Assembly (NCBI GenBank): GCA_037893225.1
Contig: JAZGUH010000116.1
Location: 4,249,046 to 4,313,045 of the forward strand
From: Hippasteria phrygiana
Taxonomy: Eukaryota > Echinodermata > Asteroidea > Valvatida > Goniasteridae
Direction of reading: 5' to 3'
DNA: 64,000 bases
Positions 1 to 11,059 of this stretch are shown here, piece by piece. Position numbers and translations under genes: made by a program. The notes below the pieces were generated by a model that was given only the letters and a program-made list of their open reading frames with translations, did not search any database and was not told the origin of the DNA. The first letter of the stretch is position 1. Every line of letters begins with the position of its first letter.

Positions 1-36
1 CCAAGAACTCAGACCAGCATTCTCGCAGCAGCCGCA

Positions 37-633
37 TTGCGGCGAGACTTTAAGATAATGGGCCAGATTGGTTCTGCGGGACAGCCCGACAAACTGTCTT
101 TTTGCAGCCTGGCCCGGCAGATTGAGGATGGCCGGCAAAAGGGTTTCTCCAACAGAGAAATAATATTAGCCATAACAAGGGCAGTGACGCAGGGACTACC
201 GCTTCGAAGCTACCTAAAGAGGAGGACTGACATCACCCTTCCCCAGTTACGGCAGGTTCTACGGGCCCACTACAGAGAGAAGGACGCAATCGACCTCTAC
301 CAAGAATTGGCTAGTGCTGTTCAGCAGCCAAAGGAATCGGCACAGGACTTTGTCATACGCCCCATGAGTCTTCGTCAGAAGATTCTGTTTGCCTCTCAGG
401 AGGATCAGTCTTCTTTGAGGTACGACCAGGCATTGGTGCAGAACACCTTCCTGCAGAGCGTTATGACTGGGTTGGCCCCAAGCCTGAAAGGGGAAATGAG
501 GCAATACCTGCAGAAAACCTCTATTAGCGATGAGGAACTTCTGGAGGGACTGAACATTGTCGTCAGTCTTGAGGAGAAGAGGCAGCAAAAACGAGGCCCC
601 CAAGATGAAAATCAACACAATCTCTGTGGATGA
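37..633 (+). pseudogene. gag: Ty3/Gypsy gag, capsid region (5' part cut by window edge)
   Basis: An open stretch of 198 codons resembles the capsid part of gag from metazoan Ty3/Gypsy retrotransposons, the protein that packages element RNA into particles. What I see is a helical, charged, Leu-rich domain with the segment LPQLRQVLRAHYREKDA, followed by RQKILFASQ and a Glu-rich end. There is no clear initiator: the first Met is preceded by in-frame-like sequence, so the 5' end and 5' LTR probably lie before the window. A nucleocapsid and the pol domains follow in order, which supports the gag call. The copy is old: every later part of the same element is broken. Calling it Gypsy rests on the order gag, protease, RT, RNase H; the family assignment is inference. 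Confidence 0.72.
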
Positions 634-720
634 AACCAAGGCCCCTCCTCAAGCGACCATGGAAAGCCTGGCGACTGACATGAAGGAATAAAAGCTACGG
701 TTGCCCTGCTGCAGGGGAAA

Positions 721-1168
721 ATGGAACAACCTAAAGAAACCAGAGGTCACCGGTCTTTTGGAAAGGGACGCCCTCGTTCAGCATGCCCCAACTGCCAAGA
801 GAAGGGCACAGAAGACCATGCAATCACTGCTTCAAGTGTGGAAGTTCTGAACATTTCGCAAGAGGGTGTCGACGAGGATGGCAGGGAAACGACCAACGGC
901 TACCTCTGGGGGACGGAAAGTAGCCAGTTAACCAGAAAAGTCCCTAAGATGCTCTGGGTGCGGGAGAACGACTTCTGCGAATGACATGAAAATTTGTTCA
1001 GGTTGTCATCAGACCCCATACTGTTCGAGGGGTTGTCAGCATCACGACTGGAGTGAGCACAAGCAGATCTGCATTCAGCTTCGAGAGGTAGATCACCAGG
1101 CTCATCCCAAGAACAAGAACATTAAAATAGAACTATGGTGTGTGTATCATCACGCCAAAACAGCATGA
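721..1168 (+). pseudogene. Gypsy gag C-terminus: CCHC knuckle plus MYND-type zinc finger, frameshifted
   Basis: Two zinc-binding modules lie here in shifted frames. Around 818-870 a CCHC knuckle (CFKCGSSEHFARGC) can be read in a frame other than the open one. From 986 the open frame gives CSGCHQTPYCSRGCQ followed by HDWSEHKQIC, which is the spacing of a MYND zinc finger (Cys pairs, then a Cys-x3-Cys/His-Cys end). The first Cys pair of that finger sits just upstream of the ATG at 986 in the same frame. CCHC knuckles bind RNA in gag; MYND fingers usually bind short proline-containing peptides, so this one may have been a protein-docking module. At least one frameshift and a stop between 890 and 1170 make it non-functional. 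Confidence 0.6.
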
Positions 1169-1538
1169 CAGCCTCATTAAATTAGTCGGCAGAAAGTGTG
1201 AGGTTCTGTGCATAATCGCAGGAAGGGCTACGAAGGTACAATGTACTATGGGATACTGGCTCTCAAGTGGCCATAGTATCAAAGCATTGGTTGCCCTTCG
1301 GAGCATCAAGGACCTAGTCGACCCAGATTTCCAGTTGACAGCAGCAAATTGGACCTCAGTTCCATTTGAAGGATGGACTCCCTTGCAACTGGTGTTCAGT
1401 GGCAATGGTCAACCAGACCAGAAGGTAACGGTTCCCTTTCTGGTTACCAGAAATGACATAGCTCAGCCTATCATTGGCTACAATGTTATAGAGGAGCTGG
1501 TTAGCTCGTCTTCAAGTGACAACGGCCCAGTGTTGTAG
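1140..1538 (+). pseudogene. Gypsy retropepsin-like protease remnant
   Basis: The open frame of 132 codons ends in VPFLVTRNDIAQPIIGYNVIEEL, with the hydrophobic-Ile-Ile-Gly pattern typical of the C-terminal half of retrotransposon aspartic proteases. The catalytic Asp-Thr-Gly triplet is not in the open frame: it can be read in another frame near 1243-1252, so a pair of compensating indels between about 1235 and 1300 has scrambled the active site. Retropepsins cut the Gag-Pol polyprotein. Position between the gag fingers and RT agrees. The start at 1140 overlaps the end of the finger ORF in another frame, which again suggests a damaged single polyprotein rather than separate genes. Confidence 0.55.
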
Positions 1539-1660
1539 GTCTTGAGACCTCGTCTCGGTCTCGAGACCATCTCGAGACCTTTTTTTTAGGTTTGTCTCGG
1601 TCTCGGTCTCGTCCTCGGATGCCACGGTCTCGGGTTTTACCCCTGAGACTCGTCGAGACC
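1539..1660. repeat. Degenerate (GTCTCG)n simple repeat
   Basis: The stretch is dominated by GTCTCG/TCGAGAC hexamers, including short palindromes (TCTCGAGA). It reads as Arg-Asp repeats on the minus strand, which is a by-product of the repeat. It starts directly after the protease remnant and separates it from the RT part, so it is probably an insertion or local expansion. Confidence 0.7.
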
Positions 1661-2514
1661 ACACCAAAAAATATGTGTGATGTTGTAAAGTGCAAGTTTT
1701 CATGGAGAAGAATTAGATTGAAGCTGGAAAGGAGACCAGTATATGCGGCTTGTTTATTCGAAGTACTAGTGGACTACTGGTACCCGCGCATGTGCATCGC
1801 CCACGTATTTCACTATTTCCCCACATTACAGCTCTGGAGTGTACTTTTTATTGGCGTGACTGTTTATAAATGTAGCTGGATGGGAACTTCCGATGAAATC
1901 AAATAATTGTTATGCGGTACAAAATATATAGGAAAACTGGATTTTAAAATCTCTGATTTCTCCCAGTCAGGGTTGTGTTTGAAATAAACATGTACACAAC
2001 TTCTTGGAAAAGAAATGTGTCACCACGTGTCACCACGCGTGCGCAATGCAAGCGTGCATGCATCCATTCAGCGTACATGTGTATTCCTTCCGTTCCGTAC
2101 TGGAAAGTCGTCTGCTTCTAAACCTTTTTCATTCGTGTAATTTTACTTATTTTTCCATCCACAAATAATTCCGTGTTAGTGTATAGCCTGCAGCGTGTCA
2201 TAGAACAACAACCGTAGCAAAGTTTGAAGAAAATACATGTACGTTTTACGATCCGATTCGAGCCAGTACTTATAATATTACGATTAAGTTTGGACTGCTC
2301 TCCGCATCCATGGGCAAAATCAGACCGAGAAGCATTTGGATTTCTTCCTCCATGTTGAAACTTCGAACATCAAAACATCGCACATGTATTTGACCCATCC
2401 CAGCATGCAACGCAGCCACACAGCGCGCGCTCAGCAAGCAAGCGCATGCGTAATACCGAACTCGGTGACCTTTTGGACTCGACACTTCCGTTCGAAAAGG
2501 TGGATCAAGCATAA
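1661..2514. other. Non-coding insertion between protease and RT of the Gypsy copy
   Basis: About 850 bp without any recognisable coding sequence splits the Gypsy pol. It is AT-rich with scattered TACATGT motifs. I find no terminal repeats by eye, so the insertion type is unknown. Confidence 0.4.
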
Positions 2515-3166
2515 GTGGGAACGCGACTTGCGGTTTCGTTGCGGTTAGACAACGGTCACACCAAAATGCCGGATCTTGATCCACCTTTTCCGAATTCGAG
2601 TGGGAATGCGGTCATAGACTCACAGCCCAATATAAACAGTGTGACTGTTGACTGCAAGGAGACGAGTGAGCTGTCGCCCCAAGAGTGCCATTCACCTTTG
2701 TGGGAACCACCATTTGATCTGGACAACTTGAGTGAATCTCAAAAGGAAACAGCTTTGCAGTTGTTGCAGGAAGAATCTTCCAGTTTTGCCAAAGATGATA
2801 GCGATGTGGGATCCATTCCTCAGCTGCAGATGAAGATTCGTCTAACTGATGATGTTCCAGTCCAACGAACTTATCAGTCCATCCCTCGACCTCACTATCA
2901 GGAAGTAAAAGCATACTTGCAGGATTTGATAGAGAGGGAATGGATTGTAAAATCTGAGTCCCCATATGCGTCGTCTTTTGTGTGTGTGCGGAAGAAATGC
3001 GGAGGGTTGCGCCTATGTGTGGACTATCGCGACCTCAACAGGAAAACTATTGATGACCGCCATCCTGGATGGACTGGGAGGAAATAGTTCAGCACACTTG
3101 ACCAGGGGAAAGCGTATCATCAGGGATACATGGATGAAGAAAGCCGACCAAAGACTGCCTTTGTAA
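2515..3166 (+). pseudogene. pol: Gypsy reverse transcriptase, N-terminal half
   Basis: The frame from 2560 to about 3065 encodes the fingers of a Ty3/Gypsy RT: IRLTDDVPVQRTYQSIPRP, then HYQEVKAYLQDLIEREWIV, SPYASSFVCVRKK and GGLRLCVDYRDLNRKT, the usual sequence of the Gypsy RT entry block. After 3065 a frameshift moves the reading to another frame, in which the Leu-Asp-Gly-Leu-Gly-Gly block is visible to about 3170. RT copies element RNA to DNA. The domain is then cut by a DNA transposon (3175-5185) and resumes after it, so the original pol was continuous here. Confidence 0.82.
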
Positions 3167-3174
3167 CTCCATGG

Positions 3175-5185
3175 TAGGCTAGGCTTGGGCGGTATCGAAT
3201 TCCAGGAGTCCGCAGTTTACATTTCAAAAATACCGGGTATTATTTAAATTGGGGTACGTATTACATGTACTTACATGTACATGTACGTCATCAAAAAAAA
3301 ACACCACAGACCACGCACATCTACAAAAGTATGCCAGCGTGAAGGCTGCTATGTATCAACTTGCAAAAACTCCTATGCTTTAGTGACAATATTAATCTAT
3401 TTGTTTGCAAAAATATATCAACGTGATTGATTAAGCAAAAACTGACTTTTTTGTAGTACATGTACTTATTGTTGTTTGAAATGTCATTTGTTAAAGAAAT
3501 ACCGATCGTCAACGACCATGGCAATCGTGCATATCATGCCTCGCTCACCAGCACTGCACATCACATTCACGTATGCACAGCTGGAACATGTGCTTTGCAG
3601 TTGGTACCATGCATCGACAGTGATTAACGTCATGCGCCAGCCCCCGGTCACCAGCGACTCCAACACTGCGTGCGCAACAACAGCGCCTGGCGCTGGTACA
3701 TAAGCAAGCCCACTGTATGATATTGCTCAATGGCCGTTGCGTGCTGTACGAACAACTGTCGCCAGCATTACCTCTCTCATGGGACATACATGTATCCACG
3801 CGTAGACTATTGCGGTCGCGCCTGCTTACATCATGCTTGTACCACTTTTACGTATGTTCGCACATCGCGTGGAGTGGAAAGATGGTGGACGGTGTCGTAA
3901 ACTTGAGCAGCCAATGCAAGTTCAGATTTGTATACATCAGTGGGCAATCCCCCTCAGGGAGTGAATTATTTCAGAAATATTTGTATTCTCGAGCCAGCAC
4001 AAAAAGTTCACAACACAGTTTACAGAGTAACGGCTTGGCTGGTCGAGACAATCACGAAGTGTCAACTTACTGACGCTAGCAAGAATCGAGGTGGCCCCAA
4101 ACCATGAATGAGATGCGTTCCAAACATCTTTTTAGATGGCCAATCAGACGGTTTTAAAATGACGTCAACTCGCTGCATATGCATCGCATGGCTGGCCGCG
4201 CCCACATCACACAAGCCCCAAACATGAATGAGATGTGTTCCGAACGTCTTTTTAGATGGCCATCAGACGGTTTTTAAAATAAAATGAGGTGCAGCTCGCT
4301 TGCATATGCATCGCATGCACAGGCCCACATCACGCAACAAACCAGGGGGGAAAAAGCATGAGTAGTTTGTTGAGTACATGTACATAGATCGTAAAACGAA
4401 AGAGAGTAGAGATCACGTATTATGCGCACACAAGGGATTCCCCACGGTGAGAAATTACGGCCTTTGTCTTATGCTTTTTAGGAATGTTTTTGTTAAATTT
4501 CCCTGGACGGTATTTGCAAGATTCGGCACAGTCCCTTCGTATTTGCACCTTTCGAATTGATATACACGTACACACATAATACATTTTGTACATGACATCG
4601 GTCCATGATTGAACAAGCCTGGGGTGTGTTTCGGCAGTCATTTTAAAAGACCCGATTTTGTTTTTTCTCATCGCTAATTTGTTTGGCAATTATAATCGGG
4701 CAAGATTTTAGGCATGATGAATCAAATCCCCAAAACAAATAAACAAATAAACAATTGGTTATTCAGCCAAAACACGCCCCTGTGTAAAACACTGTTGGAA
4801 CTTTCCATCCCAGACCTGCACACCCAAAAAGTTAACTGCAAATGCGGCGGTGTAAGCAAAACTTTAAAGGCCTTTGTGGTAGAATAGCAGCCACTGGAGT
4901 ATCGGGTTACCAAGTCGAGCTCCACAATTACAATGTAAGTCTTTACTTTCCACTGCAAGGCAGAAACTGGATGATTGGAGAATGGATTCAACTGTGAATG
5001 CGGTTGTTTTTCTTTATCTTTGAGAGGGTTTTTGCAAACATTCTTAACATTAGAGGGAATACCGCGGTATTGAAATTCCAAACCGAGTTTGCCAGTATTT
5101 CGGTATTTATGGATCATCAGTCGGTATTGTCCGGTATGAAAAAAAAAAAAACTATACGGTGATACCGAAATACCGCCCAAGCCTA
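3175..5185. mobile_element. hAT-like non-autonomous DNA transposon (2011 bp) inserted in Gypsy RT
   Basis: Both ends carry the inverted motif TAGGCTTGGGCGGTAT (left copy has an extra TAGGC in front; right end ATACCGCCCAAGCCTA-type). The element is flanked by the 8-bp direct repeat CTCCATGG at 3167-3174 and 5186-5193, and the RT sequence is continuous if the insert and one CTCCATGG are removed. An 8-bp target duplication is a hallmark of the hAT superfamily. No transposase is seen inside, so it would have moved using another copy's enzyme. Internal sequence near both ends repeats TACCG(G)TATT-like motifs. It contains a tandem repeat (see 4090-4330). Confidence 0.85.
4090..4330. repeat. Two-copy tandem repeat, about 120-bp period, inside the hAT-like element
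   Basis: The block CCCCAAACCATGAATGAGAT...CAGACGGTTTT...CATATGCATCGCATG at about 4093 is repeated from about 4214 with small differences. Both copies end in a CATATGCATCGCATG-type palindrome and the word CCCACATCAC. It looks like a local duplication that is part of the transposon interior. Confidence 0.65.
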
Positions 5186-5193
5186 CTCCATGG

Positions 5194-5440
5194 GGCCTAC
5201 ATGAATGGGTAAGGATCCCATTCGGACTGAAAAATGCACATATCAACGCTACATGGAAAGGGTACTGGATGGACTCAATCACCAAATACACATGTACATG
5301 TATGTGAGGTCTATCTTGATGACATAATAGTGTACAGTCCTAGTTTGAAGAACACGTACAGAATCTTTGCACTGTTCTCCGGTGACTACGACAACATGGA
5401 GTGAAACTGAAAGCCCAGAAGTGCCATCTGTTCCAAAAAG
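5194..5440 (+). pseudogene. pol: Gypsy reverse transcriptase, palm segment with YLDD box
   Basis: RT resumes immediately after the hAT-like insert with IPFGLKNA, and the catalytic YxDD box is visible as EVYLDDIIVYSPS near 5307-5345. Frames change at least twice between these points, with a short TACATG expansion around 5290-5303, so this part is dead. It continues towards KCHLFQKEV at about 5418-5445 and is then cut by a second insertion. Confidence 0.75.
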
Positions 5441-5456
5441 AGGTACGTTACTAATA

Positions 5457-5742
5457 TAGAACGGGAGCCCAGGGGGGTCAGCTTAGCCACTGAAAATGTC
5501 TGGCAGTGGCCATTCATGATACCTGGGACTATGCCGAACATTTTCCAGTAGGTTTCATAGGGTTAACTCACCAGCTAGGCCAGCCCAATTTTGGGGGCCC
5601 TTTGTCATGGCCCTCCTGACCACACCCACCACAGTTCGGCAGACGTGCATTTCCTTACATCAGCATGCACGTGGAACGTTGCTACATACATAGAAATTGG
5701 TTAATTTTCCAGCTAGGCTGACCCCCCTGGGCTACCGGTCTA
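5457..5742. mobile_element. Small TIR element (MITE, about 286 bp) in Gypsy RT
   Basis: The left end TAGAACGGGAGCCCAGGGG is matched in inverted orientation by the right end (TAGACCGGTAGCCCAGGGG on the minus strand); about 30 bp of TIR match with a few changes, including the core GCCCAGGGGGGTCAGC. The RT reading resumes on the right side. The target duplication is short (ATA or TAATA-like) and ambiguous. No ORF inside, so non-autonomous. The superfamily is not recognised. Confidence 0.65.
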
Positions 5743-6411
5743 ATAGGCAGGATCATTAGTATTGAAGGCTACAGTCCAGACCCAAAAGAGACGACATCGT
5801 TGCAGTCACTGAAGGCGAAAGTACCACAAACAGTTGGGGATCTCCGGAAGCTGCTTCGACTAACAGGGTATTATCGACGTTACCTAAAGGACTACGCTAA
5901 ACGTGATCCACAGTCGACTAATGCTCCAACAGCCAAGGGAAGCAGAAAGATGCAGAAGAACAAGGAGAAGAGAACAAAAGGGGGCCAACTTTAATCCAGT
6001 ACACCTATCCAGTGGCTGCCACATCATCAACAGGTTCTGAACACATTCTTAGACGAACTATCAACACAACCGGTGATGGGCTACCCAAATTTTAATTTGC
6101 CCTTCGTACTGCACACAGACGCCTCACAGGAAGGGTTTGGTGCCATACTGTATCAGCGGCATGGGGACAAGATGAAGGTGATTGCCTATGGTTCTCGATC
6201 ACTGACCGCAGCCGAAAAGAACTACCACTTACACTCCAGAAAATTGGAGTTCCTCGCTCTAAAGTGGGCTATTACAAATCACTTCAGGGACTATCTGTAC
6301 TACACAGTATTCACCGATAACAACCCCCTCACATACGTACTGAGCACCGCCAAGTTGAATGCCATTGGCCATAGATGGTTAGGGAAAACTGAGATAAAAC
6401 GGAGATGCTGA
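5743..6411 (+). pseudogene. pol: Gypsy RT connection and RNase H domain
   Basis: Two frames cover the end of RT and the RNase H. At 5800-5890 the open frame gives TVGDLRKLLRLTGYYRRYLK, the conserved RT connection. From 6073 an intact stretch reads LPFVLHTDASQEGFGAIL, AYGSRSLTAAEKNYH, KLEFLALKWAI and YTVFTDNNPLTYVL, the four Ty3/Gypsy RNase H blocks with catalytic Asp in TDAS, Glu in KLEFLAL and Asp in FTDNNPL. RNase H removes the RNA strand from the RNA-DNA hybrid. The piece between 5895 and 6070 is degraded, and the normal end of the domain after GHRWL is deleted, running into a stop at 6409. Confidence 0.82.
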
Positions 6412-6702
6412 TGCACTATCACGAATGCCAGTGACAACAGAAACCTGGAAGATCAGTATAAAGAAGAGATGTCTCCAACTGTCATACAAGCATGTATCCA
6501 GGGGGTACTGATGCAAGAGCAGAGAGAGTTTGCACTGGTGAATTGTCCGACTGTCAATCCAACCACTGTGACCGAACTGCAGGAAGCGACATTGTGGGGA
6601 TCACTCAACGAGGATACGACTTTGATCCCCACAATGTCGCTTTCCAGGTTGTATCGTAAAATTGGGTGTGATCTCTGGCTATACGGCATTCTGGGTTTAT
6701 GA
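6412..6702 (+). pseudogene. Gypsy pol remnant after RNase H (no integrase left)
   Basis: A 77-codon open stretch from 6469 follows the RNase H and could be the tether between RNase H and integrase. I see no HHCC zinc finger or DDE integrase downstream; the element is cut off by a hairpin (6584-6642) and a tRNA-derived repeat at 6733. The 3' LTR was not recognised. Confidence 0.4.
6584..6642. repeat. Perfect 20-bp hairpin
   Basis: AAGCGACATTGTGGGGATCA at 6584-6603 is followed by its exact reverse complement at 6623-6642 with a 19-nt loop. It lies in the decayed end of the Gypsy pol. It could be a snap-back duplication or the ends of a deleted TIR element. Confidence 0.85.
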
Positions 6703-6732
6703 CTTCTGACTAGTGCCCACCCGAACAAAGAT

Positions 6733-6840
6733 ACTGACAATTTGAAAGACCGCCAACATAGGGCAAGATACAAATAGCTCAGTTGGTAGAGCGCCAGTAC
6801 GGTAACCCGGAGGTCGCAGGTTCAAATCCCGCTCCTGCTC
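6733..6840 (+). repeat. tRNA-derived SINE-like repeat
   Basis: The sequence contains a good RNA polymerase III box A (TAGCTCAGTTGGTAGAGC, 6775-6792) and box B (GGTTCAAATCC, 6819-6829) at tRNA spacing. The 3' acceptor half TCCTGCTC has no matching 5' half and the segment before box A is unrelated to a tRNA, so this is not a working tRNA gene. The leader TGACAATTTGAAAGACCGCC is shared with a second copy at 20021-20088 on the minus strand, which makes this a dispersed family. Function as a pol III transcript is inference. Confidence 0.7.
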
Positions 6841-8954
6841 AAGGCCGTTGACATCAGCTGCAAAGCACGCCTGACATGGCCGCTCATCGGAGCTGAACTA
6901 CCCGTCTACAAGTGAGCTAGAGGGCCGACGCAAGGGGATCGCTGGACTCTTTGTGATTTGCTAAAAGGACACAGGTTGAGCAACAAAACCGTGGTGTGCC
7001 CAAATTAGGGTATATTCTGGAATATTTGATTATTTATTTATTTATTGGGATTAAGTAACTATAGATATACATTGTAAGTTGTTGGTTTTAATTTATAAAC
7101 TTCTATTATCATTGATTAACGTACAATTTGTGGTTCCAGACTATTTCAATTTATTATATATATATAATTTATATTTCTTACTGGATCTTCCTCTTTTTGT
7201 GTTCAGTGATATAGCTTGGTGATCGAACATTCCTAGCGTAGGCCTATGAGTTAAATCGCCGGAGGCCTACATGTAATTTTAAATTAAATACATAATTGAG
7301 CAACTCAAAGGGGTTTTATCTTTCACTGCATCTCCTGGTTGACTAGGAGATGCAGTCAAGTATGTAACTTTAATTGCATTGTAATTATTATTAATTAAAT
7401 ATTCAATTATTCTTTCTGATTGTGTGTGAGTATTTGTTAGTACATATTAAATTTTCTTGTGAATTTAAAACTTCTTGATTTAAATTCTTTCTGGGTTTTA
7501 CGAGCGTTTGGGGTTTTTCAAACGGGGCTCACTTAAATTGCCTCTGCGACCTAAACGGGTGCGACAACGAGAGTCGACTGTTGTTCATATCACAAAAGAT
7601 AAAATGATGTCACATGAAACAGCGCCCTCTATAGGCACAAAGAAAGTTTTTTTTTTTCTTTCTTTTTTCAAATCCGTGTGCCATATTATAACCAGTTGAC
7701 CTTAGATTCCCGTTCGACTAGAACAATTTATATTTGTGTCATTTTCCAGGTATGTACACACATGTAGCTGAAGACATTAAAATAAAAGGGCAACTGTTTT
7801 TTTCACTGCATAATGAAAAAAATGACTTTTGAGAGATGATTTTTCATGTGCCGCCCTGGCTTCAGTTTGTCATTTGTCTAAAAGTCGTCGTTGGGGCAGC
7901 AGACGAAAGAGCAAAAAAATAAGACGTTACAGCTGGGAGTCGGGTTGATGCATACATGTACATGTAGGTCCAGCAATATAGTGATCTGTATAGTGTACAC
8001 GTTCGACACCGGTGCCCAGCTAGCTACATGTAGCGCTGCATGCATACATGTACATGTATATGGGAATGCATGCAACGGAAATGGAAAGTCAAAAGTGGGT
8101 ACGGAGGAGTATTGACGTGGGGTTATCCTAGTGAAATTGTTACATACATACATACATGTGCATGTACATGCCCTGTTGTGTAATCTCAAATATCACTGTC
8201 ACTGTAGCACCAAACAAATATAGCAGAATCAAAGAACTGTGACTCTTCACACCGCGCTGCTAAATGATCAACCATGGAAATGCAGGGCCCTGCCAAAAGC
8301 TAGTAATAGGGCATGGAGGTCTGTGTGTGCAGGTATAACATGGCACTACCATGACCACCATAGCAGACCGCATATGTACACTGTCAGGTCATTTTCGCAT
8401 TTTCCGCAGACGTGCATCATAATATGCATTTTCTGGATAATTACAACCATAAATTTCCTCTATACGAAGAAGCCATTAAAGATTTCTGACAGATTAACTT
8501 CTATTCTACATCAGCTTGGCATCGTTCAACAGAACGTTTGCATTTCATGAAGTCAAACTACACTGAAGGGAACTACTTTTCTTTTAAGCTCCAGAGAGGG
8601 ACTTGACCGGGCACACGGTGCAGACCGTACACACTCTCACTGAGATACGGTACAATAAATTCCATGAGTACGTAGCGTAGCATATAAATACAGACTTTGA
8701 TGTCGGCCTGATCTACGGCGGCTTTTTTATTCGATTAAAAAGACTTATAAACAAGGGAATAAAGATTGAAGTATTGCTCCTGGAAAACCTTATGCTGTAG
8801 GCTCCATGGTATTATGGTTGTCCCCGGAAAGACATTAAACATGTTATTGTTTAATACACACCAGTCTGTCTTCACTTGAACTGGTACCGCACAGGCTAGC
8901 TAGCTGCATTACTGGTGACCGAGTGATCGTGGCCCTATATCCCACTTCTTCTGG
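6841..8954. other. Non-coding AT-rich region
   Basis: No credible gene. It contains an AT-rich tract at 7020-7200, a short inverted repeat near 7325-7354 (ACTGCATCTCCT...AGGAGATGCAGT) and several TACATGTA palindromes around 7950-8170. ORFs here are short and lack recognisable domains. Confidence 0.55.
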
Positions 8955-8992
8955 TACATGTACATGTACATGTACATGTACATGTACATGTA
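8955..8992. repeat. (TACATG)n microsatellite
   Basis: Six uninterrupted units of the palindromic hexamer TACATG. Shorter runs of the same unit occur at about 3265-3290, 5290-5303, 7955, 8045, 9655-9670, 10665, 11965, 17300 and 30445, so the motif is characteristic of this genome. Confidence 0.95.
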
Positions 8993-9044
8993 GCTCCGGT
9001 TCGAATAGATAGGGAAGAACCACTCCTTTGTCTGTTTTCTTATT

Positions 9045-9600
9045 TGGGTCATTCCACCAGGTTGGGACACAGTGTGTACAGTGTGTACAGTGGCTGTCGG
9101 ACCTGTTCTCGAGTATGCTGATGATATGGCATTCTGGTCTTTAATACCCGTAAACAATCCGACGAATTGGAGTCAATCCAAAAAAGAGCTTGTAAGATTA
9201 TATTGGGCCATAATTCCTCCACATTATGATTATTATAGCCTTAATTTTTGTAAACTACAAACACACAAATGTAGACACCCTTACACATACATGTAGACGA
9301 TTAGCCCACTGTACACAATTTGCTAAAAATCTCGGTAATAATATTCGCACTTGTTCATGTGTACCTCCTACTAGATTTGCAAACCATGGTGGAAATCTTA
9401 GAAAGTGTCACAAAATTTCCCAAATTCCTGCTAGAACCACCCGATTTCAGAAAAGCCATGAGGGAAACATCCCACTAGAGCAAAAACAGGCAACTCCACT
9501 GCCTTTTGGTGTTGACACACCAACACCTTTGCCAGCTTCTTATCTTTGTAATCCATTAGCCAAACAATTGCTTGTAATCCTGAAGTACATGTAAACACTT
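9045..9600 (+). pseudogene. LINE (CR1/L2-like) reverse transcriptase C-terminal remnant
   Basis: The region encodes, across two frames, the C-terminal tail found after the RT domain of CR1/L2-type LINEs: GPVLEYAD, then RRLAHCTQFAKNL, VPPTRFANHG, KISQIPARTTRFQKS. The order and the final Arg-rich block are typical of this tail. At least one frameshift lies between 9160 and 9260. 5' truncation is normal for LINE insertions. The segment just before it (about 9047-9075, GGTCATTCCACCAGGTTGGG) also occurs inverted near 15880-15905. Confidence 0.6.
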
Positions 9601-11059
9601 CCAGGCTGGGATTTGCTTGTACTACTTGCAAGCAGTTATGCATGAAATGTACCATGTACATGTACATGTAGAATGATGCTCATACATATGTACATGTACA
9701 CCTGTACGTGTACTGTGCTCTCCAGTGCAGTTTGCATAGTTCTACAATGTACATGTTCATAGTTGTCCTGAATCCTCCAATTACAATACGATTTTCCATA
9801 TCACCTAGAGACTTAAGGTTTTAACATGTTTAATAAGTTTACAGGCGTACGTTTTTTCACCATGCATTTATAGTCTGCATTCTTTGAGATTTCAAATTTT
9901 TTTTTGGAAGATAGTCAAGCAAATCTTTTTAGAATCACATCTGTTTTTAATAGATAAAGCATGTTTTTTCATTTACAAGTAGCTACATATTTTAAGCATT
10001 ATGAAATGCAAGATTATTGTCTCACAAACACTACACAACACATATACAAATAACAAAACAAGAGTTATTTTCCCCACTATTTCTGTATTATTTATTAACA
10101 GATGTTCCAAACACATCCCTTCTATATATTATGAATTAACAATTCATATATAAAAGACAAATTAAATTGATAACATCTGAATTCATAATACCGGATTGAA
10201 CAATAAAGAAATAGATGGTTTTATAGAATGCTTGGATAAATCCCCTTGACTAATTAGTGGCTCATTGATCACATTGCAAAAAGTTCCATTCCACAGCAAA
10301 AATAATCAATGCAACTTAGGCGGCATGCACTGATCAATCAGATGACAAGTATTTATTCAGGTGTTGTGAAATAAATAATGAATCACAATTTTAACATTGA
10401 TGCAATAGAGAGAAACTTATTCAAATTCAAATTGACAGCCTTTCATCATGTTCATTAATTTACACAAATGTATCTTAATCAACATGGGGTAATAGCCAAA
10501 TGCAGACAATTTACTTGGTCTATATAACATAAAATGCGCGTAATGGACAGAATTTTTTTTTTTTCCACATACGTAAGGCCATTCCAATTTTATTAGTTGT
10601 TTTACGGATTTTTTAGGTGCTGAGAAGGGTCGTCAGGCAGGAAACAAAATTGGCCGATGACATGTACATGTATATAATTGTATACCAGCAAAAAGTGTAT
10701 CACAAAGGTTAAAGTTTCTTTGACACTAACACATTACATGTACATGCATACATGATGAACTGTTGTTGTGAATGTTCATGACTGTAGGTCTCTTAATTGA
10801 ACATTGTCTGAAGTTGGAAATAAATTGGATAAATGTGAATGTTTGTAATAAACGTGCCACTTTATTGTGACAAATAACTTAAAAACAACAGAATTTGATT
10901 CGGTTTCAATATCTAGGATATTTCCAGAACTATAAATGTTTACATGGTTTAGTAGTACTAGTACCTAAAATTAAAAACAAACAAAAACAAAAATGCTGAC
11001 GAATAGACAATATGAAATTGTCATATTTTGTTCCCAAATGTATTACTTTAATCCTTAAA
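9601..11059. other. Non-coding AT-rich region
   Basis: No gene seen. AT-rich sequence with TACATG clusters at 9650-9695 and 10660-10755. No splice-consistent coding blocks were recognised. Confidence 0.5.

Noticed and set aside
1501..1703. Arg/Asp-rich minus-strand ORFs
   Set aside because: They are translations of the GTCTCG simple repeat.
6775..6840. A functional tRNA gene
   Set aside because: Box A and box B are good, but the 5' acceptor half does not pair with the 3' half and the leader is shared with a second dispersed copy, so it is a SINE-like repeat.
8955..8992. CRISPR-like or regulatory repeat array
   Set aside because: It is a simple TACATG microsatellite without spacers, in a eukaryotic genome.
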